Below the pieces are notes generated by a model. It saw nothing but the letters and a program-made list of their open reading frames with translations. It was not told the DNA's origin and searched no databases. From Novosphingobium album (ex Liu et al. 2023) (GTDB lineage: Bacteria; Pseudomonadota; Alphaproteobacteria; Sphingomonadales; Sphingomonadaceae), in assembly GCF_029076845.1 (NCBI RefSeq), contig NZ_JARESE010000070.1, positions 1 through 64,000 of the forward strand: a stretch of 64,000 nucleotides of DNA, read 5' to 3'. Made by a program: the position numbers and the translations under genes. Shown piece after piece: positions 33,993 to 41,909 of this stretch (position 1 is its first letter; every line of letters begins with the position of its first letter).

Positions 33993-34660
33993 CAGCCGAT
34001 CACCGGCGTTTCGAACTGCTCGATCACCCAGTCCTCGGCACTAGCGGCGGCGATCCACGCCTGCATCCATTCGTGCTCCCACACCGCCTGCATATAGACT
34101 TGCGCGAAGCCGGGCACGGCGATGCCATAAGTGAGGAAGCGCGAGACCACCGGCGCATAGATCACGTCCGCCGCGCAGAAGGTGCCGAACAGGAACGGCC
34201 CTCCCTTGCCGAAGCGCGCCCGCGCCTCGGCCCAGAGCTGGAGAATGCGCACCACGTCGGCGCGCACCTCGCCATCGATCGCCACGCCTTCCACGCGGGC
34301 GCGGATGTTCATCGGGCACGTGCGGCGCAGCGGCAGATAGCTGGAATGCATTTCGGCGACCATCGACCGCGCCATCGCGCGCGCCTCGTCCGCCTTGGGC
34401 CAGAAACGGTCGCGCCCCACCTTGTCGGCCAGGTATTCGATGATCGCCAGACTGTCCCACACCACGGCATCGCCATCCCACAGGATCGGCACCTTGCCCG
34501 ATGACGGCGCGAGTTCATCGGAGCTGCGCTTGCGCTGCTCCCAGTCCTCGCCATAGATCGGCACGGTCAGCTCCTCGAAAGCCAGGCCCGATTGCTTCGC
34601 CGCGAGCCAGGCGCGCAAGGACCAGCTCGAATAGTTCTTGTTGCCGATAATCAGCTTCAT
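33992..34660 (-). CDS. Glutathione S-transferase family protein
   Basis: A 222-residue two-domain GST. The thioredoxin-like N-terminal domain opens with LIIGNKNYSSWSLRAWLAAK (about 3-22), where the SSWS motif includes the likely catalytic serine. It contains the cis-Pro loop GKVPILWDGD (about 55-64) and DSLAIIEYLAD (about 69-79). An all-helical C-terminal domain follows (about 90-222), with FGTFCAADVIYAPVVSRFLTYG. This is the type often annotated as a maleylacetoacetate-isomerase-like or stringent-starvation-like GST. Substrate unknown. Confidence 0.88.
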   Translation of the reverse strand: MKLIIGNKNYSSWSLRAWLAAKQSGLAFEELTVPIYGEDWEQRKRSSDELAPSSGKVPILWDGDAVVWDSLAIIEYLADKVGRDRFWPKADEARAMARSMVAEMHSSYLPLRRTCPMNIRARVEGVAIDGEVRADVVRILQLWAEARARFGKGGPFLFGTFCAADVIYAPVVSRFLTYGIAVPGFAQVYMQAVWEHEWMQAWIAAASAEDWVIEQFETPVIG

Positions 34661-34781
34661 AGAGCCCTGGTCCGTCGCTGCCTCGCCTCAAGCCCTAATG
34701 GCTCGCGGTTGCCCTGTCGACCGGCGAGGCGCGCGCAAATGCGCGCTCGACTTACGATCCAGGACAGATCATATCGTCGCG

Positions 34782-35198
34782 ATGCGCGCACTTGTCCTGG
34801 CCCTGCCCCTGCTGATCGCCGCGACGCCGCCGGGCGCGCCGGTCAGTGTCGCGGTCGCCGGCATCGCCGCCGCCAAAGGCCGCGTCCATGTCGATATCTG
34901 CCCGGAAAAGCAGTTCACGCGCGAGGATTGCCCCTGGTCGGCCGAAGCCATGGCCAGCGCCGGCACGACCGTGGTGACGGTTCCCGGCGTGCCGCCGGGC
35001 CGCTATGCGGCGCAGGCCTATTGGGACGCCAACGGCAACGGCAAGGCCGATCGCAACTTCGTCGGGATGCCGCTGGAACTGGTCGGCTTTTCCAACGACG
35101 TGCGCGTGAAGTTCGCCCGCCCCAAATTCGCCGACGCCGCCTTCGTCCATGGTGCCGCGCCGCAACGCATCGTCGTGACCGTGCGCAAGATTCCCTGA
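34782..35198 (+). CDS. DUF2141-domain secreted protein
   Basis: A 138-residue protein with a signal peptide (about 1-14). The mature part is a beta-sandwich DUF2141 domain: VSVAVAGIAAAKGRVHVDIC (about 21-40), VTVPGVPPGRYAAQAYWDAN (about 66-85) and GNGKADRNFVGMPLELVGFS (about 87-106). The WDANGNGKAD loop resembles a calcium-binding loop. Found in the envelope of many proteobacteria; role unknown. It is immediately followed by the 24-bp hairpin at 35205. Confidence 0.85.
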   Translation: MRALVLALPLLIAATPPGAPVSVAVAGIAAAKGRVHVDICPEKQFTREDCPWSAEAMASAGTTVVTVPGVPPGRYAAQAYWDANGNGKADRNFVGMPLELVGFSNDVRVKFARPKFADAAFVHGAAPQRIVVTVRKIP

Positions 35199-35204
35199 GG
35201 CCCG

Positions 35205-35258
35205 CTGAGGGTCTGTCTGGAAATGCGCTCTTTCGCGCATTTCCAGACAGACCCTCAG
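35205..35258. repeat. Perfect 24-bp hairpin, family B, bidirectional terminator
   Basis: Arms 35205-35228 and 35235-35258 are exact complements around a 6-base loop (TCTTTC). It lies between the convergent DUF2141 and pit genes, and the right arm contains the pit stop codon (TCA at 35255-35257). The inner part AAATGC-N-CTCTT-Y-CGCGCATTTCC is repeated, with two changes, at 27392-27415. Position and structure fit a bidirectional terminator; the repetition elsewhere marks it as a mobile or amplified palindrome. Confidence 0.85.
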
Positions 35259-36256
35259 AACAAACGGGTGAGCAGATAGAACAGCGCGCCCACCACGCCG
35301 CTCGCCGGGATGGTGATGAACCAGGCGACGATCACGCGGCTGGCAACGCTCCAGCGCACCGCGCTTGCCCGCCGTGCCGCGCCGGTGCCGACCACCGCGC
35401 CCGTGATCGCATGGGTCGTGGAGACCGGGATGCCCAGCGCGCTCGCCCCGAAGACCACCACCGAGCCCGCACTCGAAGCGCAGAAGCCAGAGTGATGGTT
35501 GAGCTTGGTCAGCTTGTTGCCCATCGTGCGGATGATCTTCCAGCCGCCCGACATCGTGCCCAGGGCGATCGACACATAGCACGCGATCACCACCCATTCG
35601 GGCACATGGAATTCGCCTTGCAAGTGCCCGGTGGAATAAAGCAGCACCGCGATGATCCCCATCGTCTTCTGCGCGTCGTTGCCGCCGTGGCTGATCGAAT
35701 AGGCCGCCGAGGACAGCAGGTGCAGGGACCGGAACAGGCCGTTGGTCCGGCGCGTGGTGGCGCCCTGGAACAGCCAGCTCGTCGCCAGCATCAGCAGCAT
35801 GGCGATGACGAAACCGATCAGCGGCGAGGCGAAGATGGCAACCACGGTCTTCACCGTCCCGTCCGCCTCGATCACGCCGGGGCCCGCGGCCGCCATGCCG
35901 GCGCCGAGCAGGCCGCCGATCAGCGCGTGGCTGGATGACGAGGGGATGCCCTTGAGCCAGGTGACGACATTCCAGAACATCGCGCCGACCAGCGCCCCGA
36001 ACACGACCGCCGGCGTCACCGCGTCCTTGTCGATGATGCCCTTGCCCACCGTCTCGGCGACGTGGAGGCCGACGAACCAGTAAGCCACGAAATTGCCCAG
36101 CGCGGCGAACATGACGGCGAAGACCGGCGACAGCAGCCGGGTGGCGACCACCGTGGCGATCGCGTTGGCGGCATCGTGCAGGCCGTTGAGGAAATCGAAC
36201 GCCAGCGCCAGCGCGACAAGGCCGACGAGCAGCGGCAGCGAAATGGTGTGGTCCAT
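35255..36256 (-). CDS. pit: Inorganic phosphate transporter, PiT family
   Basis: A 333-residue polytopic inner-membrane protein with the duplicated PiT signature: FDFLNGLHDAANAIATVVAT near 20-39 in the first half and SHGGNDAQKTMGI near 193-205 in the second. The two GIPSSSSHALIGG (about 103-115) and GIPVSTTHAITGA (about 275-287) re-entrant segments are clear. It imports metal-phosphate with protons at low affinity. It is 15 bases downstream of the NUDIX-DUF47 gene, the usual DUF47-pit pairing, and ends inside the palindrome at 35205. Confidence 0.95.
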   Translation of the reverse strand: MDHTISLPLLVGLVALALAFDFLNGLHDAANAIATVVATRLLSPVFAVMFAALGNFVAYWFVGLHVAETVGKGIIDKDAVTPAVVFGALVGAMFWNVVTWLKGIPSSSSHALIGGLLGAGMAAAGPGVIEADGTVKTVVAIFASPLIGFVIAMLLMLATSWLFQGATTRRTNGLFRSLHLLSSAAYSISHGGNDAQKTMGIIAVLLYSTGHLQGEFHVPEWVVIACYVSIALGTMSGGWKIIRTMGNKLTKLNHHSGFCASSAGSVVVFGASALGIPVSTTHAITGAVVGTGAARRASAVRWSVASRVIVAWFITIPASGVVGALFYLLTRLF

Positions 36257-36271
36257 CGGGCGGCAGCCGGA

Positions 36272-37402
36272 TCAGGCGTGATCGATGACCAGACCGTCGA
36301 TCTCGTTGGCGAGATCCTCGAACCGATCGACCACGCGCTCCAGGCGCTTGAACATCTCCTGCCGCACGATGAAGTGCAGCGGCTCGCGCTCCTTGCGCGC
36401 CGTCTCGCGATAGAGCCGTTTGAGGCCGGCGGCGTGGATCTCATCCGCATGGCCTTCCATGCGCACCAGACGCTCGGTCAACTCGTGCAGGCGCGCGCCG
36501 TTGTCGGCGATCTTGCGCAGCAGCGGCACCGCTTCGGCCGTCAGCCGCGCGGCATCGACGATGATCGCGGCCATGTCGCGCATCTCGGGCTCGAACTCGG
36601 TGATATCGTAGAGGTCCACGGCGCCCGCCGCCTGCTGCATCTCGTCGATGGCATCGTCCATCGTGGTAATCAGGCTGGTGATCGCCGCCCGGTCGAACGG
36701 GGTCAGGAACGTGCGCCGCACGCTTTGCAGCACTTCGCGGGTGATGTCGTCGGCATCATGCTCGCGCTCCTCGATCTCCTTGACGTGCTGCGAGCGCGCC
36801 GGGCCACCCTGGAGCAGCCGCGCCAGGGCATCGGCTCCGGCGACCAGCGTGGCCGCCTGCTGCTCGAACAGGTCGAAGAAGTGGGCCTGCTGCGGCAGCA
36901 GCTTCTGAAACCAGGCGAACATGGCATTGATTCCCGTCTTGTGAGCGACCGCCTTGATGATGCGGGTCGATTGGGCGGCAGCGCGGAACTCGCGCGCGCC
37001 GAATGTGCGGATGAGCGCGCGCAGGTCTTCCTCGTCCACCGATCGTGCCGCCTCGGCCAGCGTGAACCAGCGACGCTCGCGCTGGTGCTCCTCCTCCCAG
37101 GCTTCCAGTTCCTCGGTGACGGCGAAGGGGAACACGTCCACGTCGGTCCAGACCGAGGCGCCCGATGACCGGCGCTTGCGATAGCGGAACGAGCCGAGCG
37201 GCGTGGGGCAGGCCGCGCCGAGTACGCCCGCTTCCTCTTCGGCCTCGCGCGCGGCGGCCGCGTGCGGCGGCAGCCCGTTCATCGGCTTGCCTTTGGGAAT
37301 CACCCAGCGGCCGGTGCCGCGCGAAGTGATCAGCAGGATCTGGATCGGCGCATCCACGGCCGCGGTTTCGGTCCGATAGGGGAGGACGGCGATCTGGCGC
37401 AA
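36272..37402 (-). CDS. NUDIX hydrolase fused to DUF47 (PhoU-like) phosphate regulator
   Basis: A single 376-residue frame with two domains. Residues 1-140 are a NUDIX hydrolase: WVIPKGKPMNG and the box core REAEEEAGV (about 52-60), with Leu in place of the first box Glu, as in the WxxPKG subgroup. Residues 161-376 are a complete DUF47 domain (FAWFQKLLPQQAHFFDLFEQ; VKEIEEREHDADDITREVL; RMEGHADEIHAAGLKRLY). DUF47 proteins are PhoU-like partners of Pit transporters, and pit follows 15 bases on. There is no stop between the domains. The frame starts at TTG 37402, since an in-frame TGA lies just upstream. DUF47 might also start on its own at ATG 36922, so a fusion is likely but not certain. Confidence 0.8.
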   Translation of the reverse strand: MRQIAVLPYRTETAAVDAPIQILLITSRGTGRWVIPKGKPMNGLPPHAAAAREAEEEAGVLGAACPTPLGSFRYRKRRSSGASVWTDVDVFPFAVTEELEAWEEEHQRERRWFTLAEAARSVDEEDLRALIRTFGAREFRAAAQSTRIIKAVAHKTGINAMFAWFQKLLPQQAHFFDLFEQQAATLVAGADALARLLQGGPARSQHVKEIEEREHDADDITREVLQSVRRTFLTPFDRAAITSLITTMDDAIDEMQQAAGAVDLYDITEFEPEMRDMAAIIVDAARLTAEAVPLLRKIADNGARLHELTERLVRMEGHADEIHAAGLKRLYRETARKEREPLHFIVRQEMFKRLERVVDRFEDLANEIDGLVIDHA

Positions 37403-37522
37403 CTCTCTGACTTTCTGGTCCTGCGGGTGACCGACCGCGCCCCTAGTTCATGCCCGTTCGTCATGCAATTGTCACAATTTGGATTTCCGCGCATTCCCTT
37501 GCCAGCAGCCGCTGGCGGCGCT

Positions 37523-38164
37523 TCAGGTCTCGGCGTCGGCCAGCACCGCCGCGCGCAGTTCGGCGATGCCCATGCCCTTTTCCGACGAGGTCACATGCAC
37601 TTCGGGGAAGGCGGCCGAATGCTTGCGCGCTTCGGCCAAGGTTTCGGCGATGACCTGCTCCAGCTCGCTCGCCTTGATCTTGTCCGCCTTGGTCAGCACC
37701 ACGCGGTAGCCGACCGCCGCCTCATCGAGCATCTTCATCATCTCGGCATCGACCGGCTTGATCCCGTGGCGGCTGTCGACCAGCAGCAGCGTGCGCTTGA
37801 GCACCACCCGGCCGCGCAGGAAATCGCGGATCAGCCGGCGCCATTTCTCCACCACGGCGGGCGGCGCCTTGGCAAAGCCATAGCCCGGCATGTCGACCAG
37901 GCGGAACAGCAGCGGATCGCCCACGTCGAAGAAGTTCAGCTCCTGCGTGCGCCCTGGCGTGACCGAGGTGCGCGCGATCGCCTTGCGGCCGACCAGCGCG
38001 TTGAGCAGCGACGACTTGCCGACGTTCGAACGCCCGCAGAACGCGATCTCGGGCACTTGCGCGTCCGGCAGGAACTGGAGCGTCGGCGCGCTCTTGAGGA
38101 ATTCGACCGGGCCGGAAAACAGCTTGCGCGCGCGCTCCGCGATGTCGGCGGTATCCTCGCTCAC
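37523..38164 (-). CDS. engB: Ribosome biogenesis GTPase YsxC/EngB
   Basis: A 213-residue GTPase needed for 50S ribosome assembly. G1 AFCGRSNVGKSSLLNALV (about 41-58), G2 threonines in IARTSVTPGRTQELNFF (about 63-79), G3 LVDMPGYGFAKAP (about 88-100), G4 VLTKADKIK (about 150-158) and G5 VTSSEKGMGI (about 190-199). The start is GTG at 38164, which overlaps the yidC stop by four bases (GTGA). It is the last gene of the rpmH-rnpA-yidD-yidC-engB operon. Confidence 0.95.
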   Translation of the reverse strand: MSEDTADIAERARKLFSGPVEFLKSAPTLQFLPDAQVPEIAFCGRSNVGKSSLLNALVGRKAIARTSVTPGRTQELNFFDVGDPLLFRLVDMPGYGFAKAPPAVVEKWRRLIRDFLRGRVVLKRTLLLVDSRHGIKPVDAEMMKMLDEAAVGYRVVLTKADKIKASELEQVIAETLAEARKHSAAFPEVHVTSSEKGMGIAELRAAVLADAET

Positions 38165-39939
38165 GCCTTGCCCTTGGCGGATTTGTCCCGCTCGGCCGCG
38201 CGCCGCTTGTCCGCCTCGTCCTTGTCGGCCTGCGCCTTGAGCTGGGGATGGCGCGAATAGAGGTATTTCTGCTGCGCGATGGTCAGGATGTTGGAGGTGA
38301 TCCAGTAGATCAGCAGGCCCGCGGCGAAAGGCGCCATGATGAACATCATGAACCATGGCATGATCATGAACATCTGCTGCTGCACCGGGTCCATCTGCGC
38401 CGGGTTCAGGCGGAACTGCAGGAACATGGTGATGCCCAGCAGGAGCGCCAGCACGCCGATCGCCAGGAAGCTGGGCGGGGTGAACGGCAGCAGGCCGAAC
38501 AGGTTCAGCAGGTGCAGCGGATCGGGTGCGGACAAGTCCTTGATCCACAGCACGAAAGGCTGGTGGCGCATCTCGATCGCCAGGATCAGCGTCTTGTAGA
38601 GCGCGAAGAACACCGGTATCTGAAGCACCATCGGCAGGCAGCCCGAGAGCGGATTGACGCCCTCGTCCTTGTAGAGCTTCATGATCTCCTGCTGCTGCTT
38701 CTGCTTGTCGTCCTTGTAGCGCTCCTGGATGGCCTTCATCTTGGGCTGCACCGCGCGCATCGCCGCCATGCTGGCAAAGCCGCGCTGGGCCACCGGGAAC
38801 ATGATGCCGCGCACGATCACGGTCAGCAGGATGATCGCCACGCCGAAGTTGCCGACCAGCTTGAACAGCGAGATCAGCACCCAGAAGATCGGCTTTTCGA
38901 ACCAGCGGAACCAGCCCCAGTCGATCGAGAGGCCGAACTTGGCGATGCCGCCGTCCTCGTAGCGATCGAGCACTTCGTGCTCCTTGGCGCCGGCGAACAG
39001 CTTGGTGGTGCGGGCCAGTTGCTGGCCCGGCTGGACGATCGCCTTGTCATAGACGAGGTCGGCGCGGAACAGGCTGTTGCCCAGCGAGCGGAACGTGCCT
39101 TGCGCCTTGGCGCCCACCGGGGCCAGCGCGCTCATCCAGTAGACATCGGTAAAGCCCACCCAGTCGGCCTTGCCCGGTTCGGCCAGCACGCCGTCATCGA
39201 CGAGGTCGCTATAGTTGGGGCCGAACGAGACCGAACCGTCGAACGCGCCGATCGGGCCGGCGTGGACGTTCCAGGTATCGACGCTGGCGGTCTGGCTGGT
39301 GCGGTTGATCAGGCCGAAAGGCTGCACCGCCACCGCGCCGCCGCCGCGATTGGCGACCGCCTGCCTGACGGTGATCAGATAGTCCTCGTCGATCGCGAAC
39401 GTCAGCGCGAAAGTCTGCCCCTTGCCGTTCTGCCAGGTCAGCGTCACCGGCGTGCGCGGGGTCAGCTTCGCGCCGGCGGGCGCGGTCCACAGCGTATTGG
39501 CATCGGGCGCGTCGGCGCCCTCGCCAACCCAGCCGAACTGCGCGAATTCCTGCGCGGGCGTGCCGGCCGGCGAATAGATCCGCACGGGCCCGGAATCCTT
39601 CTCCACCGTCTCGCGGTGGCGATTGAGCACCAGATCGTCGAGCAGCGCGCCGCGCAAGTTGATCGAGCCCGACAGGCCCGGCGCGGCGATCGGCACGCGG
39701 CCCGGAGAGGCCAGCGCCGTCTTGAGGTCCTGCCGTTCCAGCGCGATGTCGGCCGCGTCGCGCAGGCCGCCCTCGCGCGTCGGCTTGCCGGCGCTGGCGG
39801 CGATCTCGCGCTGCTGCTGCTCGGCGACGGGCCGCGCCTGCTTGCTCTGGGGGTAGAAGTAGCCGACCCCGTAGTCCCAGCCGAAAAGCACGAGCGCGGT
39901 CAGCAAGACCGCGAGGAGGATGTTGCGCTGGTTGTCCAC
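38161..39939 (-). CDS. yidC: Membrane protein insertase YidC
   Basis: A 592-residue insertase for inner-membrane proteins. An N-terminal helix (about 6-24, ILLAVLLTALVLFGWDYG) is followed by a large periplasmic beta-sandwich domain (about 60-340) and the five conserved C-terminal helices (about 365-560). Characteristic stretches are FPVAQRGFASMAAMRAVQPK (about 387-406, with the hydrophilic-groove arginine), GCLPMVLQIPVFFALYKTL (about 437-455) and LLIYWITSNILTIAQQKYL (about 543-561). A lysine-rich tail is present. The gene is part of the rpmH operon and is coupled to engB by a GTGA overlap. Confidence 0.97.
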   Translation of the reverse strand: MDNQRNILLAVLLTALVLFGWDYGVGYFYPQSKQARPVAEQQQREIAASAGKPTREGGLRDAADIALERQDLKTALASPGRVPIAAPGLSGSINLRGALLDDLVLNRHRETVEKDSGPVRIYSPAGTPAQEFAQFGWVGEGADAPDANTLWTAPAGAKLTPRTPVTLTWQNGKGQTFALTFAIDEDYLITVRQAVANRGGGAVAVQPFGLINRTSQTASVDTWNVHAGPIGAFDGSVSFGPNYSDLVDDGVLAEPGKADWVGFTDVYWMSALAPVGAKAQGTFRSLGNSLFRADLVYDKAIVQPGQQLARTTKLFAGAKEHEVLDRYEDGGIAKFGLSIDWGWFRWFEKPIFWVLISLFKLVGNFGVAIILLTVIVRGIMFPVAQRGFASMAAMRAVQPKMKAIQERYKDDKQKQQQEIMKLYKDEGVNPLSGCLPMVLQIPVFFALYKTLILAIEMRHQPFVLWIKDLSAPDPLHLLNLFGLLPFTPPSFLAIGVLALLLGITMFLQFRLNPAQMDPVQQQMFMIMPWFMMFIMAPFAAGLLIYWITSNILTIAQQKYLYSRHPQLKAQADKDEADKRRAAERDKSAKGKA

Positions 39940-39985
39940 GAAGGTTTCCTAATGCAGTATCGTCACTAGCAGCGCAGGGGCCGCA

Positions 39986-40198
39986 TCAAGGCACGGGGTC
40001 ATAGCCATGTCCCCCCCAAGGATGGCAGCGCAATATACGCTTGAGCGCGAGCCAGCCACCCTTAATCGCACCGTGCTTTTCCAGCGCCTCGATCGCGTAC
40101 TGCGAGCATGAGGGCATGTAGCGGCAACTGGGCGGCAGCACGCGCGAAGGGCCGAGCTGCCAGCCCCGCGCGACCAGGATCAAGAGCCGCTTCACCAT
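39986..40198 (-). CDS. yidD: YidD, membrane protein insertion efficiency factor
   Basis: A 70-residue protein. The family core is complete: LILVARGWQLGPSRVLPPSC, then RYMPSCSQYAIEALEKHGAI and WLALKRILRCHPWGGHGYDP. The conserved cysteines (CRYMPSCSQY) and the HPWG-x-x-G-x-DPVP end are all present. It assists YidC-dependent insertion. The ATG at 40198 follows the rnpA stop by one base; longer upstream extensions would run into rnpA. Confidence 0.95.
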   Translation of the reverse strand: MVKRLLILVARGWQLGPSRVLPPSCRYMPSCSQYAIEALEKHGAIKGGWLALKRILRCHPWGGHGYDPVP

Positions 40199-40199
40199 C

Positions 40200-40571
40200 T
40201 CAGCGCCTTGCCCGCGGCCGGCGCGGCGGATCGCCCTTGCCATCGCGCGCGCGCGTCAGCGCGGCGACCAGTTCGGCGCGCAGCGCGGCGAAATCGCGCT
40301 CGATCCCGTTCTCGCGGCCGATCAGGACATGATCGGTATCGGCCAGGCCGTGGAGCGGCAGGATCTCGCGGATCAGCGCGCGGAAGCGGCGCTTCATGCG
40401 GTTGCGCACCACGGCATTGCCGATCTTCTTGGTCACGGTGATGCCGAAACGCTGCCCCTGCCCGCCATTCGCGTTGGCCAGCAACACGAAACCGGGACGC
40501 GCGATACGCAAGCCCCGGTTGGCGGCCAGAAAATCGGCCCGGCGCGTGAGTGTCCTGATATTCGGCGACAT
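40200..40571 (-). CDS. rnpA: Ribonuclease P protein component
   Basis: A 123-residue basic protein that binds RNase P RNA and helps 5' processing of tRNAs. The RNR signature is VTKKIGNAVVRNRMKRRFRA (about 50-69), preceded by the LTRRADFLAANRG start (about 7-19) and FVLLANANGGQGQRFG. The C-terminus is rich in Arg (RRPRARR). ATG 40571 is chosen because MSPNIRTLTRRADF is the normal beginning; the open frame further upstream passes through the palindromic repeat at 40614-40688. Confidence 0.95.
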   Translation of the reverse strand: MSPNIRTLTRRADFLAANRGLRIARPGFVLLANANGGQGQRFGITVTKKIGNAVVRNRMKRRFRALIREILPLHGLADTDHVLIGRENGIERDFAALRAELVAALTRARDGKGDPPRRPRARR

Positions 40572-40613
40572 GGTGACGGCTCGATACAGGATAGGTCGGA
40601 TCGCCGGAAGCGC

Positions 40614-40688
40614 CACCGGCCCGCTTCCCCATCCAGCCACCCGGTCGGGATAGACCAAAGGGTGTCCGGGTGGGGAAGCGGGCCGGTG
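40614..40688. repeat. Palindromic repeat, family A, between rpmH and rnpA
   Basis: CACCGGCCCGCTTCCCC (40614-40630) and its complement within 40666-40688 form a long stem; a further CACCCGG at 40638-40644 continues the pairing after a 7-base bulge, around a loop of about 21 bases. The core matches the arm of the 35-bp repeat at 27303-27388 (GGCACC-R-GCCCGC-N2-CCCCACCCGG). Unlike the others it lies inside an operon, between rpmH and rnpA, where it could adjust the ratio of their products. Confidence 0.75.
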
Positions 40689-40736
40689 CCGGGGCGTGAG
40701 GGCCGACCTGCCGGTCAGCCCCGATCAGACGCCGAA

Positions 40737-40871
40737 TCAGGCAGACAGCTTCTTGCGGCCGCGCGCGCGACGGGCGCGCAGCACCTTGCGGCCACCGACC
40801 GTCGCCATGCGGGCGCGAAAGCCGTGACGGCGGGCGCGGACAAGGCGGCTGGGCTGGAATGTGCGCTTCAT
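40737..40871 (-). CDS. rpmH: 50S ribosomal protein L34
   Basis: A 44-residue, very basic protein: KRTFQPSRLVRARRHGFRAR, followed by MATVGGRKVLRARRARGRKK and LSA. This is the standard L34 sequence with its MKRTFQPS start. It is the first gene of the rpmH-rnpA-yidD-yidC-engB operon, read leftwards. The promoter must lie in 40872-41034, where I saw no clear motif. Confidence 0.97.
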   Translation of the reverse strand: MKRTFQPSRLVRARRHGFRARMATVGGRKVLRARRARGRKKLSA

Positions 40872-41034
40872 GGCAAGTCCTCGAAATTCATCACATGCGC
40901 CACGCGGCGCGAACAAAAAGGGCCGCCCGCAAAGGAGCGACCGCTCATCAGGACCGGGCCGTTACTGGAGGCGGGGCGCCGAGTCAAGGCGCGGATGGCG
41001 CGCCCACCCCTCGCGGGAGCTTCGGAACGGCGCC

Positions 41035-41754
41035 TTACCCCGCCGGCCGATCGTCCAGCCGCACCCACATCGCCATCACGCCCGCGCCGAACCAGCGGGC
41101 CGATGCGAACGGCGCCGAATTGGTCATGGCGTAAAAGGCGCGCGCCTCGATCGGGCTCATGCCCATCTGGCGGTAATAGGCGAGGTACTTGGCATTGGCC
41201 GGATCGCTTTCGGCATAGTCGCTCGCCTCGTGGCCGGTATCGTCCATCCAGGCATGGACGGCGAATTCGGCGCCCGGCTCGGCATAACGGCGCGCGCCGG
41301 CGAGGAACAGCTCCACCGCGCCCGATCGCACCGATCCGCCCGCCGGCACGCGCGTGGCCAGGCCCCTGGCGCGAATCATCCGGCCGATCGTCAGGTTCGC
41401 CAGATCGTCCTCGGTGCCGGGGCAATCGATCATGGCGATTTCGCCGATGCCGGGAAAATCGCGCAGCATCGCCGCGAACCGGGCGGGCGAGGCGCTGTCG
41501 GTGACGTCGACCAGCGCGGCATGGCCGGCATCGAGCACGCGGAACGGGCCGTATCGGGCAATCCCTTGTGGAATGAGGGCGCCCTGCGGAATGGGGGCCT
41601 CGGGGACAGGGGCTCTGTCCCCGAGGAAGCGCTCACTGCCCGGGCCGTCAGGATCGGCGGTCATGACGGCGACTTCCCGCACCGCTTCCCGCGCCGCCAG
41701 GGGGCTTGCGGCAAGAGCAGCGATCATCGCGAGGAAGACGACGGGCGAGCGCAT
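41035..41754 (-). CDS. Secreted ClpP/crotonase-fold protein, COG3904-like
   Basis: A 239-residue protein with a signal peptide (about 1-21, cleavage after PLAA). The mature protein shows a ClpP/crotonase-like layout: IDCPGTEDDLANLTIGRMIR (about 109-128), VPAGGSVRSGAVELFLAGAR (about 137-156), where a serine follows a small-residue stretch as at a ClpP-type nucleophile, and FAVHAWMDD (about 164-172) with a possible catalytic His. Similar periplasmic proteins are filed as COG3904 and have no known function. It diverges from comM. Confidence 0.65.
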   Translation of the reverse strand: MRSPVVFLAMIAALAASPLAAREAVREVAVMTADPDGPGSERFLGDRAPVPEAPIPQGALIPQGIARYGPFRVLDAGHAALVDVTDSASPARFAAMLRDFPGIGEIAMIDCPGTEDDLANLTIGRMIRARGLATRVPAGGSVRSGAVELFLAGARRYAEPGAEFAVHAWMDDTGHEASDYAESDPANAKYLAYYRQMGMSPIEARAFYAMTNSAPFASARWFGAGVMAMWVRLDDRPAG

Positions 41755-41798
41755 GGCCCAGACAATGCGCGGGCGGGTTTACCGGAGGGATTAGGGAA

Positions 41799-41810
41799 AG
41801 GGTTAACCCT
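41799..41810. promoter_or_regulatory. Palindrome AGGGTTAACCCT upstream of comM
   Basis: A perfect 12-base palindrome lies between two divergent genes, 44 bases from the ClpP-like gene start and 99 bases from the comM start. It contains TTAA, the CtrA half-site, but lacks a correctly spaced partner. It may be an operator; the regulator cannot be named from sequence. Confidence 0.3.
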
Positions 41811-41909
41811 CCATTTTGGATAGATTCCGCGAAGGCGCCCGGCTATCGACCATGGATCGCTGGCAGAATGGGGCGCGGCGCGAGCCCCGGCAGCATGGAA
41901 GGGGCGAAC

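Noticed and set aside
36272..36922. DUF47 as a separate gene starting at ATG 36922
   Set aside because: Possible, but the frame upstream is open through an intact NUDIX domain without a stop, and only a weak RBS-like GACGGGA precedes this ATG. It is kept as an alternative within the fusion entry.
38248..39969. A 573-codon plus-strand frame opposite yidC
   Set aside because: It is the reverse of a full-length YidC and has the His/Arg/Gln-rich look of a GC shadow. It has no domain of its own.
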